A stretch of DNA of 64,000 nt from Saccharicrinis sp963663905. GTDB lineage: Bacteria; Bacteroidota; Bacteroidia; Bacteroidales; Marinilabiliaceae. Under the pieces are notes generated by a model. That model was not told where the DNA came from. It ran no database searches and saw nothing but the letters and a program-made list of their open reading frames with translations. The position numbers and the translations under genes are program-made. Below are positions 25,187 to 34,576 of the stretch, piece by piece. Location of the stretch: the NCBI GenBank assembly GCA_963663905.2, contig OY760657.1, positions 1,550,001 through 1,614,000 of the forward strand. The letters are read 5' to 3'. Within the stretch, counting starts at the first letter, position 1. Every line of letters begins with the position of its first letter.

Positions 25187-26365
25187 GTGCAATCATTTTT
25201 TGAAACACATAAGTTTCTGATTAACAATTTAAAAGTTCCTATTAAAAGGAAATTGATGGACGAAATAGATTGGAACCATCGTTTAATCGGGATAAAAGGA
25301 ACAAGAGGAATTGGTAAAACAAATTTTCTTTTAGATTTTGCAAAATCTAAATATGGGTTGGATAAATCGTGTTTGTACGTCAATTTGAATAACCTCTATT
25401 TTTCAGAACACAGTATAATTTCTTTTGCTGATAAGTTTAGAAAAACAGGTGGCAAAACATTGGTCCTTGACCAGGTATATAAATACCCGGGTTGGTCTGA
25501 AGAATTGAAATATTGTTATGAGAATTTTGTAGATCTGCAAATTGTATTTTCAGGATCTACAGTAATGAGACTAAGAGAGGAAAATCCTCATTTAAGAGAC
25601 TTGGTTCATTCATATAAATTGGAAGGATTTTCATTCAGAGAGTTTTTGCAATTAAAGACAGGAAAAAAATTCAATTCATATACGTTTGATGATATTTTAG
25701 AAAATCATCAAAAAATTGCCGCCGAAATTGTAAAAGAAATAAGACCTCTGGCATATTTTGATGATTACCTTGAGTATGGTTATTATCCATTTTATTTGGA
25801 TGAACAACATTATACTGAAAACTTAATGAAGAGTGTCAATTTAATACTTGAAATTGATATTAGTTTTTTAAGACAAATAGAATTAAAGTATTTACCAAGA
25901 CTTCGCAAATTACTTTTCAGTATTGCTCAGGAGGTTCCATTTCAACCTAATGTGAGTAAGTTGAGCTCTCACATTGGTACATCAAGAGCAACGGTAATGA
26001 ATTATTTGTATTATTTAAGACAGGCCCGATTAGTAAAGTTATTATATGACGGTCCTGAGGATATGCAAAAAAAACCATCATTAATTTATTTGCATAATCC
26101 TAATTTAATTCATTGTATAAGTAGAAATACTGTTGATAAAATAAACCTTTTAAAAACGTTTTTTTATAATCAGGTTGGAAGCATCCATGAATTAACGGTT
26201 TCAACAAAAGGAGATTTTAGTGTTGATGAAAGTTACGATTTTATTGTAAGTGAACAATCTTATGTAAAAGATAAAACCAGTAAAGGATTGTATGTTGCAA
26301 AAGATATGATAGAGAAAGGAGATGGAAATGTAATTCCTTTATGGTTGTTTGGATTTTTATATTAA
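25187..26365 (+). CDS. AAA-type ATPase with DUF4143 C-terminal domain
   Basis: About 392 residues from GTG 25187, chosen because a promoter -7 element covers the earlier possible start. ATG 25256 is also possible. The N-terminal P-loop domain shows RLIGIKGTRGIGKTNFLLDFA (Walker A), LVLDQVYKYPGWSEELK (Walker B and sensor), IVFSGSTVMRL, and HSYKLEGFSFREFL, the usual order for ATPases of the DUF4143 group. A C-terminal helical and PD-(D/E)XK-like region follows. Such genes are numerous in Bacteroidota and their role is unclear. No toxin or antitoxin partner is adjacent. Confidence 0.75.
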   Translation: MQSFFETHKFLINNLKVPIKRKLMDEIDWNHRLIGIKGTRGIGKTNFLLDFAKSKYGLDKSCLYVNLNNLYFSEHSIISFADKFRKTGGKTLVLDQVYKYPGWSEELKYCYENFVDLQIVFSGSTVMRLREENPHLRDLVHSYKLEGFSFREFLQLKTGKKFNSYTFDDILENHQKIAAEIVKEIRPLAYFDDYLEYGYYPFYLDEQHYTENLMKSVNLILEIDISFLRQIELKYLPRLRKLLFSIAQEVPFQPNVSKLSSHIGTSRATVMNYLYYLRQARLVKLLYDGPEDMQKKPSLIYLHNPNLIHCISRNTVDKINLLKTFFYNQVGSIHELTVSTKGDFSVDESYDFIVSEQSYVKDKTSKGLYVAKDMIEKGDGNVIPLWLFGFLY

Positions 26366-26371
26366 AAACAC

Positions 26372-26400
26372 TTGGTTACTGATTGAAAATAGTAACTTTA
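26372..26400 (+). promoter_or_regulatory. Candidate promoter of the pyruvate:ferredoxin oxidoreductase gene
   Basis: TTG at 26372-26374 and TAACTTTA at 26393-26400, spaced by 18 bp, resemble the Bacteroidota consensus with one changed base in the -7 element. It lies about 65 bp before the start codon. Confidence 0.45.
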
Positions 26401-26466
26401 GTAGTTGATTATCAATTAAATAGAATAATTCTAAATAATAGTAGTTAAAACTTAAATAGTAAACAA

Positions 26467-29400
26467 ATGGCTAAAGAAAAGAAGTTTCTTACCTGTGATG
26501 GTAATCAAGCTGCTGCACATATTGCTTATATGTTTAGCGAAGTAGCTGCAATCTATCCAATCACGCCTTCTTCTACAATGGCAGAATACGTTGACGAATG
26601 GGCTGCAAATGGAAGAAAAAACATTTTTGGAGAAACAGTAAAAGTAGAAGAAATGCAATCAGAAGCTGGTGCTGCAGGTGCTATGCACGGTGCTCTTCAA
26701 GCTGGTACTCTTTGTAATACATTTACTGCATCTCAAGGTTTATTATTAATGATCCCTAACATGTATAAAGTAGCTGGTGAATTACTTCCTGGTGTTTATC
26801 ATGTTTCGGCTCGTACATTAGCATCACACGCATTATCTATCTTTGGTGATCACCAAGACGTTATGGCTGTTCGTCAAACAGGATGTGCAATGTTTGCTAC
26901 AGGTTCTGTTCAAGAAGTTATGGACTTGGCTGCAGTTGCTCACTTAGCATCTCTTAAGTCAAGAGTACCATTCGTTCACTTCTTTGATGGTTTCCGTACT
27001 TCTCATGAGATTCAAAAAATTGAACAATTAGATATCGAAGATCTTGAGCCACTATTTGACAAAGATGATCTTCAAGCATTCCGTGATCGTGCATTAAACC
27101 CAGCTAATCCAGTAGCTCGTGGTATGGCACAAAACCCGGATGTTTTCTTCCAGGCTCGTGAAGCTTGTAATCCATATTATGATTCATTAGCAGATACTGT
27201 TGAGCACTATATTAAAGAGCTTAACAAAATTACAGGTCGTGAGTATGGTTTATTTGATTACTATGGTGCAGAAGATGCTGAAAGAGTAATCATCGCTATG
27301 GGATCTGGTTGCGAAGCAATCAAAGAAGGTATTGATGAATTAGTTGCTAAAGGAGAAAAAGTTGGTATGGTAGCAGTACACTTATACCGTCCATTCTCAG
27401 CTAAACATTTCTTAGCAGCAGTACCTGATACAGCAAAAAGAATTGCAGTATTAGATCGTACAAAAGAGCCAGGAGCAACTGGTGAGCCATTATATTTAGA
27501 TGTAAAAGATACATTCTATGGTAAAGAAAATGCTCCTGTTATCGTTGGTGGACGTTATGGTCTTTCTTCTAAAGATTTTACTCCAGCTCAGGTTCTTTCT
27601 ATTTACGAAAACCTTGCATTACCAGAACCAAAAAATGGTTTTACAGTAGGTATTGTTGATGATGTTACATTTACATCTCTTCCTCCAAAAGAAGAAATCG
27701 CTTTAGCTAACGGACCTTTCGAAGCTAAGTTTTATGGTTTAGGTGCTGATGGTACTGTTGGTGCTAATAAAAACTCAATTAAAATTATTGGTGATAACAC
27801 AGATAAATATTGTCAGGCTTATTTTGCATATGACTCTAAAAAATCTGGAGGTTTCACTTGTTCTCACCTTCGTTTTGGTGATGATCCAATCCGTTCTACA
27901 TATTTAGTAAATACTCCAAACTTTGTTGCATGTCACGTTCAGGCTTACTTGAATTTATATGATGTAACAAAAGGTTTAAAGAAAGATGGTACTTTCTTAT
28001 TAAATACTGTATGGACAGAAGAGGAAGTTAAGAAAAATCTTCCAAACAATGTTAAAGCATACTTAGCTAAAAATAACATTAGCCTATATACAATTAACGC
28101 AACTGATATTGCTGCTGGTATTGGATTAGGTAACCGTACAAATACTATCCTTCAATCTGCATTCTTCAAAATTACAGGCGTAATTCCTTACGAACAAGCT
28201 GTAGAGCAAATGAAGAAATTTATCGTAAAATCTTACGGTAAAAAAGGAGAGAAAATCGTTAATATGAACTATGCTGCTGTAGATCAAGGTGGTGAAGTTG
28301 TTAAGATTGATGTTCCTGCAGAATGGGCTAGCCTGGATGGTTCTTTAGAATACCCAACTGCTGGTACTGAATTCGTAAACAAAGTAGTTCGTCCTATCAA
28401 TGCTCAGGTTGGTGATGATTTACCAGTATCTGCATTTACAGGCCGTGAAGATGGTACTTGGGATCAAGGAACATCTAAATTTGAAAAACGTGGTGTTGCT
28501 GCTAGTGTTCCAGAATGGATTCCAGAAAACTGTATCCAATGTAACCAGTGTGCTTACGTTTGTCCTCACGCTTCTATTCGTCCATTCGTATTAGACGAAA
28601 AAGAAGCTGCAAACTTCAAAGGTGCTACTATCGAAATGAAAGCTCCTGCTTCATTGAAAGGAATGCAGTTCCGTATGCAGGTTGATGTTCTTGACTGTTT
28701 AGATTGTGGTAACTGTGTTGATGTTTGTCCAGCTAAAACAAAAGCCCTTGAGATGAAGCCTATCGCTTCTCAATATGACAATCAAGAAAACTGGGATTAC
28801 TGTGTAGAAAATGTAACTTCTAAACAAAGTTTAGTTGATACTAAATCTAACGTTAAAAATTCACAATTTGCAACTCCATTATTCGAGTTCTCAGGAGCTT
28901 GTTCAGGTTGTGGTGAAACTCCATATATTAAATTAATTTCTCAATTATTTGGTGATCGTCAAATGGTAGCAAATGCAACTGGATGTACTTCTATTTACTC
29001 TGGTTCAGCTCCTTCTACTCCTTATACTCAGAATGAAAAAGGATGTGGTCCTGCTTGGGCTAACTCTTTATTCGAAGATAACGCTGAGTATGGTTTAGGT
29101 ATGGCTATCGCTACTGAGAAAATGCGTGACCGTGTTGAGCGTTTAATGAAAGAAGGTTTAGAGTCTGATAGCTGTTCTGCAGAAATGAAAGCTCTATTTA
29201 CTGAGTGGATTGAAAACCGTAAAGACGGTGAGAAAACTAAAGAGATCTCAGCAAAACTTTCTCCAATGATCGAAGCTTGTAGCTGCGATATTTGTAATGA
29301 GTTAGCAAAAGTTAAACAATATATCACTAAACAATCTCAATGGATTATTGGTGGTGACGGTTGGGCTTATGACATCGGTTATGGTGGTCTTGATCATGTA

Positions 29401-29988
29401 TTAGCTTCTGGACAAGATGTAAATGTATTAGTTGTTGATACTGAGGTTTACTCTAACACTGGTGGTCAGGCATCTAAATCTACTCCTGTTGGTGCTGTTG
29501 CTAAATTTGCTGCTTCTGGTAAGAAAATTCGTAAGAAAGATCTTGGTATGATGGCTGCATCTTATGGTTATGTATATGTTGCTCAAATCGCAATGGGTGC
29601 TAACCAGGCTCAAACATTTAAAGCTATTCGTGAAGCTGAAGCTTTTGATGGTCCATCTATCATTATTGCTTATGCTCCATGTATTAACCATGGTTTAACT
29701 GCAGGTATGGGTAAAGCTCAAACAGAACAGAAAAAAGCTGTTGAGTGTGGTTACTTCCACCTATACAGATTTAACCCAGATTTAGAAGCAGAAGGTAAAA
29801 ACCCATTCCAATTAGACTCTAAAGAGCCAGATTGGGCTAAATTCCAAGACTTCTTGAAAGGTGAGATCCGTTATACTTCATTGATGAAACAATTCCCTGC
29901 TGAAGCAGAAGAGTTATTTAAAGCTGCTGAAGAAAATGCTAAATGGCGTTACAACGGCTATGTTCGTCAATCTAAAATGGAATACTAA
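26467..29988 (+). CDS. nifJ: Pyruvate:ferredoxin (flavodoxin) oxidoreductase
   Basis: A 1173-residue single-chain enzyme of the usual length. In order: the pyruvate-binding domain (AAHIAYMFSEVAAIYPITPSS), transketolase-C-like domain, gamma domain (DGTVGANKNSIKIIGDNTDKY), a two-cluster ferredoxin domain with CIQCNQCAYVCPH and CLDCGNCVDVCPAK, a third cluster Cys pair ACSGCGETP, and the thiamine diphosphate domain with GGDGWAYDIGYGGLDH and DTEVYSNTGGQ. It converts pyruvate and CoA to acetyl-CoA, CO2 and reduced ferredoxin in the cytosol. The codon choice is richer in C-ending codons than that of neighbours, as expected for a highly expressed gene. It is monocistronic with a strong terminator. 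Confidence 0.97.
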   Translation: MAKEKKFLTCDGNQAAAHIAYMFSEVAAIYPITPSSTMAEYVDEWAANGRKNIFGETVKVEEMQSEAGAAGAMHGALQAGTLCNTFTASQGLLLMIPNMYKVAGELLPGVYHVSARTLASHALSIFGDHQDVMAVRQTGCAMFATGSVQEVMDLAAVAHLASLKSRVPFVHFFDGFRTSHEIQKIEQLDIEDLEPLFDKDDLQAFRDRALNPANPVARGMAQNPDVFFQAREACNPYYDSLADTVEHYIKELNKITGREYGLFDYYGAEDAERVIIAMGSGCEAIKEGIDELVAKGEKVGMVAVHLYRPFSAKHFLAAVPDTAKRIAVLDRTKEPGATGEPLYLDVKDTFYGKENAPVIVGGRYGLSSKDFTPAQVLSIYENLALPEPKNGFTVGIVDDVTFTSLPPKEEIALANGPFEAKFYGLGADGTVGANKNSIKIIGDNTDKYCQAYFAYDSKKSGGFTCSHLRFGDDPIRSTYLVNTPNFVACHVQAYLNLYDVTKGLKKDGTFLLNTVWTEEEVKKNLPNNVKAYLAKNNISLYTINATDIAAGIGLGNRTNTILQSAFFKITGVIPYEQAVEQMKKFIVKSYGKKGEKIVNMNYAAVDQGGEVVKIDVPAEWASLDGSLEYPTAGTEFVNKVVRPINAQVGDDLPVSAFTGREDGTWDQGTSKFEKRGVAASVPEWIPENCIQCNQCAYVCPHASIRPFVLDEKEAANFKGATIEMKAPASLKGMQFRMQVDVLDCLDCGNCVDVCPAKTKALEMKPIASQYDNQENWDYCVENVTSKQSLVDTKSNVKNSQFATPLFEFSGACSGCGETPYIKLISQLFGDRQMVANATGCTSIYSGSAPSTPYTQNEKGCGPAWANSLFEDNAEYGLGMAIATEKMRDRVERLMKEGLESDSCSAEMKALFTEWIENRKDGEKTKEISAKLSPMIEACSCDICNELAKVKQYITKQSQWIIGGDGWAYDIGYGGLDHVLASGQDVNVLVVDTEVYSNTGGQASKSTPVGAVAKFAASGKKIRKKDLGMMAASYGYVYVAQIAMGANQAQTFKAIREAEAFDGPSIIIAYAPCINHGLTAGMGKAQTEQKKAVECGYFHLYRFNPDLEAEGKNPFQLDSKEPDWAKFQDFLKGEIRYTSLMKQFPAEAEELFKAAEENAKWRYNGYVRQSKMEY

Positions 29989-30009
29989 GAATTAGAATTC
30001 TAAATATTG

Positions 30010-30039
30010 AAGGCATCCTTTTTTAAGGATGCCTTTTTT
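30010..30039 (+). terminator. Rho-independent terminator after nifJ
   Basis: AAGGCATCCTT (30010-30020) pairs with AAGGATGCCTT (30025-30035) around TTTT, followed by T. Confidence 0.92.
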
Positions 30040-30458
30040 GTTTTGTGGAAATCATAAAAGAAGTATTATTAACAAGATAGGGTTATAAGTTTACTTTATT
30101 AATTGCGGAATTTGAATAACATGATTTATTATTACTATTTATAATCTTAAGTAAAATATGGAGTTAATAGATTTCATAAATATAAATGAGAAAATATACA
30201 TGTGACTAATGATTGTGGCATATCAGACTGATGTTAATTTACTTGCTGATGAAAGAAAAGATTCTGTACTAGTTGAGTAAAATTTTGATGTTATTTTTAG
30301 ATTAAGCTAATCTATTGTATTATATACTAAAACAAAGATCGGCTTATTGATTCTATGAAAATAAAACTATTTTTGCTGTTCAATTTTATCCTTTTTAAGA
30401 AGGAAAGATGCTATGTAAATTGTTCTTAGTTTTCTAAAAATTCAAATATTTAATTATA
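30040..30458. other. Intergenic region without a clear gene
   Basis: AT-rich spacer before the MscS gene. Two very short open stretches occur (about 15 codons from ATG 30159 and 23 codons from ATG 30208), neither recognisable. I see no promoter or RNA that I can defend. It may contain a decayed gene. Confidence 0.4.
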
Positions 30459-31286
30459 ATGGATTTGTATTATTGGATAAAGGTCGCTTCAATTGTTGCA
30501 GGAATTTATATTATTACTTTTATTACACGTAAAATCATTGGTTTGTTTATTAAAAGGCAATCCTTAAAAGTAAATGTGGATCCGACTAATTTTTCTTTCC
30601 TTAAAAATTCAATATCGTTTATTATTTATACCGCTGGTGTTATTGCCATCTTTTATATTACACCTCAGCTTAATTCTGTAGCAAAGGCATTATTTGCAAG
30701 TGCTGGTATTTTTGCTGCAATTATTGGTTTTGCCTCTCAAAAGGCCTTTAGTAATATTATTAGTGGCATTTTTATTCTGATATTTCGCCCATTCAGAATT
30801 AAAGATGTGATTGAGGTGGGAACTTTAAATAAAGGTGTTGTTGAAGAGATTACACTCAGACATACCATTATTAGAAATTATGAAAATCGAAGAATTATTA
30901 TTCCAAATTCTATTATTAGCGAAGAAACTATAATTAACAGTAATATTATAGAGGAGAAAATTAAAAAGTTTATTGAGTTTGATATTAGTTATGAATCGAA
31001 TATAGATCTTGCAAAAAAAATAATTCAAGAAGAAGCAGAGAGTCATCCTTTAATTTACGACAACAGAACAGATGAAGATAAGTTAAATGGAGAACCCGTT
31101 GTTCGAATTAGAGTGATACGTTTGGGGGAGTATTCAATAACTATAAGAGCTTATGTATGGGCAAAATGTAATGACGATGCTTTTGTTATTTTCTGTGATA
31201 TGAATGAGTCTGTTAAAAAACGATTTGACACTTCCGGAATCGAAATTCCTTATCCTCATAGAACAATTGTTACTAAGAAAGACTAG
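30459..31286 (+). CDS. Small-conductance mechanosensitive channel (MscS family)
   Basis: A 275-residue inner-membrane protein with about three N-terminal transmembrane segments. The pore helix and adjoining region read ALFASAGIFAAIIGFASQKAFSNIISGIF. The MscS beta domain shows PFRIKDVIEVGTLNKGVVEEITLRHT and NRRIIIPNS, followed by the alpha/beta cytoplasmic domain. It opens under membrane tension to release solutes in osmotic downshock. Its last 14 bp overlap the end of the convergent histidine kinase gene. Confidence 0.92.
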   Translation: MDLYYWIKVASIVAGIYIITFITRKIIGLFIKRQSLKVNVDPTNFSFLKNSISFIIYTAGVIAIFYITPQLNSVAKALFASAGIFAAIIGFASQKAFSNIISGIFILIFRPFRIKDVIEVGTLNKGVVEEITLRHTIIRNYENRRIIIPNSIISEETIINSNIIEEKIKKFIEFDISYESNIDLAKKIIQEEAESHPLIYDNRTDEDKLNGEPVVRIRVIRLGEYSITIRAYVWAKCNDDAFVIFCDMNESVKKRFDTSGIEIPYPHRTIVTKKD

Positions 31287-32673
31287 GTGTTTTTTTATGT
31301 ATAGGTAAAAATATTGTGAATGTGGATCCTTGATTTAGACAGCTTTCAACTTCAATGCAACCGTTGTGTTTTTTTATAATTTCATTACAAAGGACTAATC
31401 CTAAACCAGTACCGGTTTCATTGGCTGTACCCTTTGTTTGTATATTGGAATTTATCCTAAATAACTGATTTGCTGTTTGTTCATCCATGCCAACTCCATT
31501 GTCATTTATTTTAAATACGATGTTTTCATGATCACTAATTAAACTCATGTTGATATAGCCATTGATTTGAGTATATTTTATTGCATTGGTAATTAAATTA
31601 CGAAATACAGTAGCCATTGCTATGTCATCAATCTCTGCATAATAATGACTATTGTATGAAAAGTTGAAGTTAATATTTTTGGCTATTAGATTAGGTTCTA
31701 ATAATGTAATAGTATCTTCTATAAGTTTATTTAATTCTGTTGACTTAAAAGAAAGGTGGTTCTTGTCATTCTGTAGTAGTGCCCAGTTTAAAAGATTCTC
31801 AAATAAAGTGTATGTATGTTTTGCACTACTGTTAATAATGTTAATGTATTTTTTTATTTCTTCAATCTCAAAATCATCAATGCTGTGAATTAAAAGATCA
31901 GAAAAGCCAATGATAACATTAAAAGGATTTTTTAGATCGTGAGAAATAATTGAAATAAATTTATCTTTTGCATTGTTTGTGATTTCTAAATTATTTTTGC
32001 TCTCGATTAATTCCTTTGATTGTAATTCAATCGCTTCTTTTTGTTGCTGAAGAACTTTGTTTTGGTGTAAAGATTTTTCATATAAATCTTTTACTTTATT
32101 TTGTTCCAATTCCAGCAGGAGTTGTTTTTCAAAGCTTTTAAATCGATACTTATTTTGTATTTGATTTGCTATGAGTCCAAAAATAATTATAGGTATTATG
32201 TTGGTCATCTCTATTAGTTGTTCCTTTAATGGAGCTTTAAAGATGAAAAGAGTTGATAAAAATAAGAAAGTCGGAATCAGGTAAATAAGAATCGTACCTA
32301 GTAAACAAACTCTTAATTCTAAAGAGATTAAGAATAATACCAAAACAGTACCTGTAATACTGGAGTTCAAGTAGTCATTTAGATGTACAAAACATTTTCC
32401 ATACATCATGATTAATAGACTTGAGATTAATATGTTGTAAAGAGTTACTTTAAATTTTACAGAACTCTTTCTATTGAATGATAGAATACTTAGTAGTAAA
32501 GCTAAAGTTATAGGAACTAATCTTGTATAGAAAGCTTGAATGTTGTCTCTTAGGTATAAATCAGAAAACATAAAATATCCAACAATAGTAAATATAATTG
32601 GTAGTTTTATTTTTAGTGAATTAATAATATAATCCTGATTGTGTTTTTTATATAGGTCTTTAATATTATTCAT
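31273..32673 (-). CDS. Membrane-bound sensor histidine kinase
   Basis: A 466-residue protein. Residues about 1-175 form five to six transmembrane segments without a recognised sensor domain. A coiled coil follows (about 180-235). The HisKA domain has the phospho-acceptor His245 in ISHDLKNPFNVIIGFSDLL. The HATPase domain shows the N box NLITNAIKY, G1 DNGVGMD and G2 GTGLGL. It should autophosphorylate and pass the phosphate to a response regulator, but none is encoded nearby (orphan kinase). The gene ends inside the MscS gene on the other strand. Confidence 0.92.
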   Translation of the reverse strand: MNNIKDLYKKHNQDYIINSLKIKLPIIFTIVGYFMFSDLYLRDNIQAFYTRLVPITLALLLSILSFNRKSSVKFKVTLYNILISSLLIMMYGKCFVHLNDYLNSSITGTVLVLFLISLELRVCLLGTILIYLIPTFLFLSTLFIFKAPLKEQLIEMTNIIPIIIFGLIANQIQNKYRFKSFEKQLLLELEQNKVKDLYEKSLHQNKVLQQQKEAIELQSKELIESKNNLEITNNAKDKFISIISHDLKNPFNVIIGFSDLLIHSIDDFEIEEIKKYINIINSSAKHTYTLFENLLNWALLQNDKNHLSFKSTELNKLIEDTITLLEPNLIAKNINFNFSYNSHYYAEIDDIAMATVFRNLITNAIKYTQINGYINMSLISDHENIVFKINDNGVGMDEQTANQLFRINSNIQTKGTANETGTGLGLVLCNEIIKKHNGCIEVESCLNQGSTFTIFLPIHKKTPSLS

Positions 32674-32889
32674 TTTATTATTCCCTTTGAAATTTAGTTC
32701 TTAATCTTTGAGTTGGGAATTTTTAATTTAGGAGTCACATATAAACATCTAAAATATATCCTTTCCTGGTATGGTAAAAGTAAACAAATCCACAAATTGT
32801 TACAACAATTAATTATTATCATTTATCTTTGAGGCACTACTACCACTATCGAAAAGGGGATAATATATAACAATTAAAGATTTATAACA

Positions 32890-34515
32890 GTGAATAAACT
32901 TTCATATGAAAGCGGAATTTCAGATGTTCCGTTATTAGGTTGTACAATAAGTGAAAAATTAAAAGAAACTGTAGATAAATTTCCAGACAATGAAGCTTTA
33001 ATAGTTCCTTATCAAAATTACCGAGCCACATATAAACAATTCTGGGAGCAAGTTGATGAGATAGCAAAAGGACTAATTAGTTATGGAGTAAAGAAAGGTG
33101 ATCGTGTCGGGATATGGTCTCCAAATCGTTACGAATGGGTATTGGTTCAGTTTGCTACAACCAGAGTTGGGGCCATTATGGTAAATATAAATCCTGCATA
33201 TAAAGCTGCAGAGCTTAAATACGCTTTAAAGCAGTCAGAAGTAGGTTTGTTGATAATGTCAAAGGGTTTTAGAAAGACAAATTATATTGAGATACTTTCG
33301 GAGGTCAGATCATCGTGTATTAAACTAAAGCATGTTTTAGTTATTGATCATGATTGGGATACATTGATAGAGGCAGGAAAGAATGTTAGTACAGAGACTT
33401 TACTTCAGATTGAAAGTGAGTTACAGTTTGACGATGCTATTAACATTCAATATACATCAGGAACAACTGGATTTCCCAAAGGAGCAACATTGTCACATCA
33501 TAATATCATTAATAATGGATTCTTTATCGGAGAAAGGTTAAAGTATACAGAGAATGATAAAGTGGCTATACCTGTACCTTTATATCATTGTTTTGGAATG
33601 GTGTTGGCTAATCTTGCCATTATTACGCATGGTGCATGTATGGTTTTAACAGGTGAGGCTTTTGATCCAGCTGTTGTAATGCAAATAGTACAGGATGAAA
33701 AATGTACTTCATTGTATGGGGTTCCTTTAATGTTTATTGCTGAATTAAATCATCCTGATTTTGATAAATTCGATTTTTCTAGCTTGAGAACCGGAATCAT
33801 GGCAGGTGCATCATGTCCGGAATCAGCAATGAAAGCAGTTCGTGAAAAAATGAATATGAAGGATGTTTGTATTTGCTATGGAATGACCGAGACTTCTCCT
33901 GTAAGTACACAAACTTTTGTTGATGATAACGAATATCGAAGATGTGCAACTGTTGGTAAGGTACATCCTCATTTAGAAATAAAAATTATTGATCCGGAAA
34001 CAGGAAAAATTGTTCCTAGAGGTGAATCTGGAGAGTTTTGTACAAGGGGGTATTCTGTAATGTTAAAGTACTGGAATAATCCGGAAGCAACAGCTTCTGT
34101 AATCGATGAAGGTCGATGGATGCATACTGGCGATTTAGCTGAAATGGATGAAGATGGTTATGTGAAAATTGTTGGTAGGATAAAAGATTTAATTATTCGT
34201 GGAGGAGAAAATATTTCTCCGTTTGAAATTGAAGAATTTCTGCATAATCATGATCAAATTAAAGATATTCAGGTGATAGGTGTGCCTGATGAAAGATATG
34301 GGGAAGAGGTGATGGCTTGGATAATTTTAAAAGATGGTGAGACAGTTACAGAGGATGATCTAAAAGAATATTGTAAAGGTCAGATTGCTACTTATAAAAT
34401 ACCTAAATACTGGAAATTTGTTTCTGAATTTCCAACGACAGTAACAGGTAAAGTCCGTAAAGTTGAAATGAGAGAAATTTCAGCGAAAGAATTAGGATTG
34501 CATCAAAGAAATTAG
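32890..34515 (+). CDS. AMP-dependent acyl-CoA synthetase (fatty-acid CoA ligase type)
   Basis: A 541-residue adenylate-forming enzyme starting at GTG 32890. Motifs: the P-loop IQYTSGTTGFPKGA, PLYHCFGMV, the A5 motif CYGMTETSPVS, GRWMHTGDLAEMDEDGYVKIVGR in pieces, RGGENISPFEIEEFL and the catalytic lysine region PTTVTGKVRK. It activates a fatty or branched-chain acid to acyl-CoA through acyl-AMP in the cytosol. Chain-length specificity cannot be read from the sequence. It lies alone between the histidine kinase and a terminator shared with the export operon. Confidence 0.92.
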   Translation: MNKLSYESGISDVPLLGCTISEKLKETVDKFPDNEALIVPYQNYRATYKQFWEQVDEIAKGLISYGVKKGDRVGIWSPNRYEWVLVQFATTRVGAIMVNINPAYKAAELKYALKQSEVGLLIMSKGFRKTNYIEILSEVRSSCIKLKHVLVIDHDWDTLIEAGKNVSTETLLQIESELQFDDAINIQYTSGTTGFPKGATLSHHNIINNGFFIGERLKYTENDKVAIPVPLYHCFGMVLANLAIITHGACMVLTGEAFDPAVVMQIVQDEKCTSLYGVPLMFIAELNHPDFDKFDFSSLRTGIMAGASCPESAMKAVREKMNMKDVCICYGMTETSPVSTQTFVDDNEYRRCATVGKVHPHLEIKIIDPETGKIVPRGESGEFCTRGYSVMLKYWNNPEATASVIDEGRWMHTGDLAEMDEDGYVKIVGRIKDLIIRGGENISPFEIEEFLHNHDQIKDIQVIGVPDERYGEEVMAWIILKDGETVTEDDLKEYCKGQIATYKIPKYWKFVSEFPTTVTGKVRKVEMREISAKELGLHQRN

Positions 34516-34545
34516 ATTTAAATTTATTGAAATAAATATTGAGCT

Positions 34546-34576
34546 AAAGCGGTATGTTAATATACCGCTTTATTTA
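34546..34576. terminator. Bidirectional terminator between acyl-CoA synthetase and Wzc-type gene
   Basis: AAAGCGGTAT (34546-34555) pairs with ATACCGCTTT (34562-34571). It lies between converging genes and can serve both strands. Confidence 0.8.

Noticed and set aside
30159..30280. Two short open stretches before the MscS gene
   Set aside because: Under 25 codons each, with no recognisable sequence or ribosome site. A decayed gene is possible but cannot be supported.
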